Assembly (NCBI GenBank): GCA_022410635.1
Contig: JAJVDF010000018.1
Span: forward strand, 3,479,814 to 3,543,813
Source of the DNA: Tretioscincus oriximinensis
Lineage: Eukaryota > Chordata > Lepidosauria > Squamata > Gymnophthalmidae
Direction of reading: 5' to 3'
Length of the DNA: 64,000 nucleotides
Shown: positions 57,531 through 64,000 of the stretch, piece after piece
Layout: every line of letters starts with the position of its first letter
How positions within the stretch are numbered: position 1 is the first letter of the stretch
Program-made: the position numbers and the translations under genes
Notes under the pieces: generated by a model
Told to the model about the DNA's origin: nothing
Seen by the model: the letters and a program-made list of their open reading frames with translations, nothing else
The model's database searches: none

Positions 57531-58544
57531 TGCCCACAAATGACCCACTCTTTTCCTTACTTAGTCTTACAGCATACCCGCAGAGGAGCACAAAATAGCA
57601 GTCCACATCTGATCTTTGGTGATTAGAATGTCATGGGCAGAATACACTGTTCTGCAGGTTTCTGGTTGTAACAGACTTGAGCTCTCCCTCGTCCAATCAC
57701 AGCAAGAAGAGATGATCTGGGTGTCTGGGCTGGACATCTGCAAAGGAGCACTCCACTTCTCACTTCTTTCCACCCATCCTTTTTATTGCAAGTGTCTTAA
57801 ACTGCTCTGTTCGCTAGCACAGCACCTGAATTATCATTCAGTAATTTACCAGGACACCTCTGTTTCAATACAATTTCAAGTCACTTTCAGAAATGAAGGA
57901 CACATCATCAAAGTAAAGAATGATTTTCTTTTCACATTAGGCCTTTTTTGCACAGGCTTCCTGACACACTTTAAGAAGCTCACTGTTCTCCATTGTGACT
58001 CTGCATGGGAATAGCGGTATTGTAAATGCATGTGTGTAACAATAGATCTCTGTTAATCTGCCCTACAAGGTGTAGCAACACCAGGTAATGTGCTTTAGCA
58101 GCTGCATGTGTACATATAGAACAACACTTGCAACTGAAGGAGAAATCATCTTATGATAGGACCCATTCCAGCATAGCCTCCATTCTTAGCTGTGAATGTC
58201 AGCATTTCAGGCAGCTCTGAATTCAGCGACAAACTCTGTTGAGGCAAATGCTGACATGTATAAGTGAAGCCAGGCTGATCTGAGTTGGATGTATGTGTGA
58301 TTGTTGTGTTACAACAGTTTGACATTTGAAACAGCAGCACACACCATTCCACTGCTAATGTGGACCTAGCCGTTGAATGCAAATGTGTGTGGCTGCCTGC
58401 ACTTCACCCACATAAAGCATTTGTCTACTTGGAACAGTCTTTTTCTTTATTTCACTAGATTAAGGTAGAATTCTGCAAATTGGCATGAATTACTCTCTTG
58501 ATATTCAAAAGAACAATATGTAGTAGATCTTAGACTCTATCCAG
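57531..58544. other. Unassigned stretch, possible DNA transposon
   Basis: TTAGGCCTTTTTTGCACAGG at about 57938 resembles short segments near 23346, 42787 and 51752 and may be a transposon terminus. I cannot find a matching inverted end with confidence. The open frame at 57616-58014 crosses this point and shows no family likeness. Confidence 0.35.
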
Positions 58545-58795
58545 AGAAGCTGAGCAAAAGGCTGACTGAGCCAAGGGTATAAACAGCTACTAAGTTGGAT
58601 GTTTTGATACTGCCTCCGAGATGGAGCAACAGGCAATGTTCCTGAAATGCCATTTGCAGGGCATCGAGTACAGTTGAAGATTTTGCCTTCTTCTGTTTCA
58701 GACTGCCCAGTTGCAATTGGCGGGCCTCTGTGTGAGACAGAATGCTGGACAGAATGCGGCCCATTTCAGCATGGCTCCTCTTATGTTCTTATGAT
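58545..58795 (+). mobile_element. CR1 LINE 3'-UTR fragment
   Basis: The plus strand carries the reverse complement of the 46509-46760 segment: GGAGCAACAGGCAATGTTCC, CCATTTGCAGGGCATCGAG, GCGGGCCTCTGTGTGAGAC, AGAATGCTGGACAGAATGC and CTCTTATGTTCTTATG at the end. It is therefore a sense-strand CR1 3' end with a short octamer tail. Confidence 0.85.
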
Positions 58796-59299
58796 GGGTA
58801 GTAGGCTCCAGAGCATTGCAGGGGCAGAAGGTGTGCTAGTTCCATGCTGCTTCAGAATCAAAAATTCTCCAGCTGTGAGATTTCTATTCATTCCATCATA
58901 CTAGAAGCAACTTTAATGTCAGCCACTGGGGTCAGTAGAGATTATCCTCACATCTCTTTGCTATCACTCTTTGCTACAATTTGTCTTCATTGTTGTGTTG
59001 GCTGCTTGCACACAGATTTATTTGTTCACTGAGTTCAGGGGCACTGAAGGAGTAGCCACTGTTGGNGGTGCATCAACATAATTAGTTTTGAATGCTCCTT
59101 AAGCAGCCTGGGAATTTGGGGGCGGGGGAATTTTTCTACCTGCTTTGGACTTCCATTAAGCTTTAATGTTACATTCAGAATGAAGCCAATTGAGAGATTA
59201 CCTATATTTATCTCTGCATGGCCCAATCTAGTGTTGGACCAAGACTGGCCAGACTTTAGATTTACCCAAGTCACTCAGGTCTTCTGAAAGTTCCTCCTT

Positions 59300-59605
59300 T
59301 TCAGAAATACAAGGAATAGGGGCACACAGAAACGCCTTCTCTGTGGCGTCCCTCTGAAACAGCCTCCCTCTAGAGGCTAACCAGGCACCTACATGGTGTA
59401 GTTTTCAGAGCCACATTTCCCAGGTTTTTCACTCTTGACTCCTTCTATGTTCTGTCCTTCCAGCAGGTGTGGAAAGGTGGGTGGGTTGGAAGGAGGGTAT
59501 GGATAATTTTATAACATGTTTCATTATTTTAAAATACATAAATAAATTATTGATCTTCTGTAAAGGATGGGATATAATTCATTTTAAATAAATAAACAAA
59601 ATATA
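59300..59605 (+). mobile_element. L2-related 3' tail, decayed
   Basis: After GGGCACACAGAAACGCCTTC, the sequence CCCTCTGAAACAGCCTCCC and CTAGAGGCTAACCAGGCACC resembles the LP-EVR…SP region of L2 ORF ends, and the 3' end has GGATGGGATATAATTC with AAATAAATAAAC. It is weaker than the other L2 calls. Confidence 0.45.
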
Positions 59606-62600
59606 TTTCTGGTCTGGCACTAAGCCACATTGTGTGGAAAATTCTTATTCTGCATCTGCAAGAGTAAGCATTGCTGTTGANTGACCAACATGCCTTTTAT
59701 TTCTGCAGTGATCCAAGAATCTTGGCCACTGAGATAGTTTTTTAGACATCCTCCTGACTGAAGCACTCGTGTCTCTCTATGGCAGCTTCTGCAAGCAATG
59801 CTTTGAATGTATAATGAGGGTGCAACATTGTTCCCTCTTTGAACACACAATGCAAAGGAAGAGTCTGGTTCCCACCATTATACTGTCTGTGGCATCATGG
59901 TTTTTACACATACACACAGAGGGATTTTCAGTCCACTCTTACCATTATTAATTACAAAGAACAAATTTGATTTTTTTTAAAAAAAGGTTCAAATTTCACA
60001 GCAGGGAGTGCAGGTATTTGGAGAACATAAAGAATAGTGCTTCCTCTATACATCCTACCTTTGGCTTGGGTGTGGACCTCAATTTACAAGTTGGAACTCA
60101 AAGCTTCAAAATGTGCTTCTGAAACATAAAACAATATGCTCCCCCACCTGATGACTTTCACCCTCTGCATTTCTATGACCCCTATCATTGCCATGGGTCA
60201 TTTCTTTATGAAGACAGAACATTTCCATATTGTCCATTTTCATTCAGAATCTGAACTGCTATAATAAAGTCGTTACCTCGATAAGAACAAGGCAGTGAGC
60301 TAATTGTGTGCAATGCAAAGAATTTCCTGACATTTCCCTTCCCTCTTAGATCTTAGTGAATGTCACATCAGTCATGGTAAAGTAATACAAAATACTTTCC
60401 ACTTAACATACTACTTGTACTGTATTTCTTGGCAAAGGCCACATGGGAGGAGTGGCAGCTTTAAGAACACATGAAACATTTGCACATCAAATCCCCTGGC
60501 TTTGCTTTCATGGTATTACTTTGAAATAACATCCCTCAATTGCTACACCAGATTTGAGGTAACTCTTTACAAACTAGTACATGCTNCTTTGTGGTTTTGT
60601 TAAAAAGGAGAAGGAGAAAAAGAAGGAGAAGAGCTTTCCTTTTAACATTTTCTCATAACGCTCAGTTTCCAAACTGGTTTTCTTTGTTAAGAGGAAGTAT
60701 ATACTCACTGAACAAATCCTGGAAGCTACACAGCTAAACTGTCTTGGGTTAACGAAGCAGTTTCTACTAGTCTGTTATCAAAAAATGGAGTTATCATACT
60801 CTGTTGAAATGAACAAGTTTAAGATACTTCCAAAGTTTCTGCAATTTCGACCTGTCATTGAATAAGCCACTGTTATGAAAGTACACACTTTTTCACACTT
60901 CTGTAGAAAAACGTTTTCACCACTGTAGTCATTTGATCATAATGCACCCCATCCAAATCTCCTGTAGACCTCAAATTCTGCTGTGGGGTTGTATTCTGGG
61001 CCAGTGGTGCAGGAAGGCCATGCAGTATCNAAGTGGATATTGGGAATTCAGCTGATAATCAAATACAGCTTGCAGTGTTTTATTTGGGATACTACCATCA
61101 TTTCAGGNGCTTTTGGGGCATAAAGGGAACTTGGGCTAATACCTCTTTCTGTCTGTCTGTCTTTTAAACTCATTTAAAATCTGGCCTTTAGATACAATCC
61201 TTGTATCTTTAAAACTTACAAAGTTACGGTGACATGCACTTTTGTAGCTCTGTTGCAGTGACAATGAGACACAATGATTTACAAAGTGCTTCTATGAGGG
61301 ATGTATGCACACACCCAGGCTTTCTTTCTTACTAAATCATGCTTTCATCCACAGTAAATCACAATACTATTCAGGATGACAGTAACCAATGCATTTGACC
61401 AGACCTTCACCAACATGTTCCCAGCTAATGCTTTGTTGCTAAGGATTGATTTTTAAAAAACTTTATTTTGAACCATTATACACAATCATATCTCCAATTA
61501 TATTTATACAAAAACTGAAAACTATTTATATTTAATTAAAGAAAGCCAACAATACATTATGCTAGCACTCCCAATCTATACTCTGCTCCCCCCTCTCCTT
61601 CTAGTCTCTAATCCCTTCCCTCTTCATTTTTCCCTCCAAGAACGTGGTTACAAATTGAACCATTTCATTATAAATTCCTTTTCCAATGTTGAAAAATACT
61701 TCTGTCATAACTGTAACGTAGAGATTTCACATTTCCCTAAATTCTCCAGATCGTTGTGTTATCATAGTTTTATAATGTTTTAAAGTGATCATTTATCAGT
61801 ATCTTGAACTGCTCTTAAATTATTTGCCTACTTCCATTTTTTTGCAAATAAAGTTTGTGCTGAATAAATTATATAACATGGTTTGTTTCCTGAAGATTAA
61901 AAATCTAAATAGTACATCTAAATAAAAGATTGCCCAATTGTGGCCCTTCAGATAGTATACTGCTACTACCATTGTAATATCATGTCAATTTTAACCAGCA
62001 AAATTACATCTGGCATATAATTATTTAAAGTGTAATTTCTAACACCTCATTTCCTTCCATAACAGCAATCCAGGTAGCAGAGACGTTGAAATACCTAAGT
62101 CACTGCTAAAATATTGAAACCTGAATAGGATAATTCAGAATCTCATTTTTAAGACCAGTACTATGGGGTATCAAGTTTCGCAGTCTGTACTTGAAAATTA
62201 TTAAATAGTGAATGTGCCACTCAAAAACTAGAAAAAGAGTTAAATTGAATTTGTATTAAATAGTACCTCAGGCTTTTGTGCTATTTCTTTCTGTATTTAT
62301 TGCACCTCTGGATTACTAACATGGGCATTGAACTACTTTTCGGAGAAATAATAACTGAAATGGAAAGTAGTTTACTTTTAAAAACTACTGTTCACTTCAA
62401 TAAGTAAGTAAAACTTCTTTCCACTTCGGCAAGTAAGCTTACTCTTACGTGGACATCCTTCCAAAACAAACAAACAAATAGAACTGCAATATTTATGAAT
62501 CATTGGTAGACTGTTTTGCTCCTGGGGCTTTGGCTCCCAAATGTTGCTTTAATCACAATAGGCTTGGTGATTTGCTTGCTATTGGTGGTATGTATGTCTG

Positions 62601-62824
62601 GCAGGACAGACAGAAGCCTATGGTGTCCAAACCCATTGCTATGGCCTCTGTTTTGAACGTGGGGTGCTGCAGTAGGTTTGGCTGCTGGAGGCTCCTATCT
62701 GTTCTGGAGCCAGGGAGATGTTCCTACCGCACACATATCACCTCTTTCCAAGCTCTGGAATTGGTCTAATAAAAACCAGTCCCAGAGCCTGGAATTTTAC
62801 CATCAGTTACTCATGTTTTAGTAA
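59606..62824. other. Gene-free stretch
   Basis: No gene or clear element. There are poly-purine runs near 60608 (GAGAAGGAGAAAAAGAAGG) and short CTGT repeats near 61150. The segment 60230-60400 is repeat-free with a few AT-core sites but nothing firm. Confidence 0.5.
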
Positions 62825-63035
62825 TAGTAGGAATGTTAAGAGAAGCCTCATTGTGTCAGATTATGGTGCATTTAGTCCAGCATCCTTTCTCACACAGTGG
62901 TTTACCAGTTGCTTCTGGGCATTCTCAAGCATCAACAAAAGGAAATCTTTCATCTGCTCTCAACTTGTTACAGTGGGCATTTCGAGGCAGGCTACCTGTA
63001 TCCACAATCTGGAGGCAATATACAGGCATTNAGTC
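62825..63035 (-). mobile_element. CR1 LINE 3'-UTR fragment, old
   Basis: The plus strand has AGAAGCCTCATTGTGTCAG, TTTAGTCCAGCATCCTTTC, TCACACAGTGGTTTACCAG and TGCTTCTGGGCATTC, a diverged version of the 3'-UTR seen at 46509. It is more mutated than the other copies. Confidence 0.65.
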
Positions 63036-63239
63036 TAGTAGCCAAATATATGATAAATTTGTCTAGTTGACAAGCACAATAATTTTTCCATCTCTCCCTT
63101 AAGATAGAGGTAAAGTGACAAACACTTGCAGTCACTGGATCCATTTCCATCACCCTCAAAATGTCCTTCCTATGCTAAAATCTTTAGGGACAACTGAGAT
63201 TAAAAGACCTTTTATTCTCCTCACCAAGCCAGGAGGTGA

Positions 63240-63537
63240 GCATGAACATCTGGAGGTCCTAATTTATTTATTTTAATACATTTGCAACTCATTGTTCATC
63301 TAAAGTATGGAATAGTCTCTCCCTTGAGGTGTGTCAATCACCATCTGTGTGCACTTTCAGAAAATGCTTAAAGACACACCTTTTTGGCCTGGCCTTTNGC
63401 TAGAAAACTACTGTCTCCTCCCCATTTTTAGAAAAGGCTGTTTTTAATGTNTTAAAATTGTGGTTTTATTGTTAACCACCCTGAGACCTACGGGTACAGG
63501 GTAGTATACAAATGTAAATAAATAAATAAATAAATAA
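63240..63537 (+). mobile_element. L2-like LINE 3' end with AAAT tail
   Basis: Translation near 63311 gives SLPLEVCQSPSVCTFRKCL, then KTHLFWPGL, which fits the WNSLP-EVR-SPSL--FKR-LKTHLF signature at the end of L2-type ORFs. A 3' UTR with CCACCCTGAGACCTACGGG and GGTAGTATACAAATG leads to an (AAAT)n tail. The last 40 bases resemble the 3' end of the minus-strand SINE at 4163-4440, which suggests SINE-LINE tail sharing. Confidence 0.75.
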
Positions 63538-64000
63538 AGTTCTCAAGGTGTTTCACAGCATAGGATCAAAATGTAAAACACTAAAATATTCCAACTTTTA
63601 ATACTAGAATCAAGTAGGCAAGTTGTTGGCTGGAGCCCTGTAACTCACACACTTTTGAAAGCAGGCACCATCACTTAAAAATTGGACTGGATTCTTAAAG
63701 AAATTCAGTTACATATAAACCTAAGGAATGTGTGCCAAGATTGGGTGTGGGTGGAAAGAGGCATTCATCTGCCATAGTTAGTGGGATGGAGGAGCAGGAT
63801 CAAAATGTCAGTAACATAGTTACAGTAAAATCAGAAACAATAGAAAATTCAAGGCTTTGAATTTAGAACTTTGGAAAAATTCTCAAAAATGAAACTACTG
63901 GGAACCTATGATTGGGAAAGGAAAAGTGCTATGACATGACTGAATCTCAATCAGCCAGCAAGTCAACAAGGAAATGGGTCCGGAGGAAAGAGGACATGCT
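63538..64000. other. Gene-free end of window
   Basis: No coding or repeat signal recognised in the last 460 bases. Confidence 0.5.

Overview
The window reads as nuclear DNA of an amniote vertebrate, most likely a squamate reptile. It is AT-rich and intron-dominated. It carries CR1 LINEs with octamer 3' tails, decayed L2 LINEs, tRNA-derived SINEs with CTT tails, a chromovirus-type Ty3/Gypsy relic, and several short inverted-repeat DNA transposons (Tc1-like, Harbinger-like, hAT-like). Nothing in it looks prokaryotic. The squamate call comes from the repeat mix and is an inference; the vertebrate call is firm because of the gene.

The only gene I can name is the 3' end of EPHB1 (ephrin type-B receptor 1), on the + strand. 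Four exons with exact splice sites lie at 3304-3453, 8170-8363, 10393-10548 and 11697-11805. Together they encode the last 202 residues: the C-lobe of the tyrosine kinase domain, the linker, the SAM domain and the C-terminal tail. All upstream exons lie outside the window. Positions 1-11696 are therefore EPHB1 introns and exons, and a 3' UTR of unknown end follows the stop at 11803-11805.

From about 14 kb to the end there is no recognisable multi-exon gene. In mammals the region downstream of EPHB1 is gene-poor, which agrees with this. The main objects are: a CTT expansion interrupted by a 225-base gap (22103-22490); a 383-bp hAT-like element with an 8-bp target duplication (27560-27958); a degenerate Ty3/Gypsy element on the minus strand (31144-34735); a Tc1-like relic (36117-36314); a 206-bp fold-back with perfect 23-bp outer arms (42722-42927); a CR1 LINE with a nearly complete reverse transcriptase on the minus strand (46509-48785); a decayed L2 LINE (50700-51690); one exon-like segment with two poly(A) signals that I cannot name (52128-52521); and a direct-plus-inverted repeat array (55590-55970).

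Several repeat-poor stretches look like candidate conserved noncoding elements, but only alignment could show that. I found no new biological system. The items most worth following up are the orphan exon-like segment, the fold-back repeat, the inverted-repeat array and the DNA transposon relics that may record horizontal transfer.
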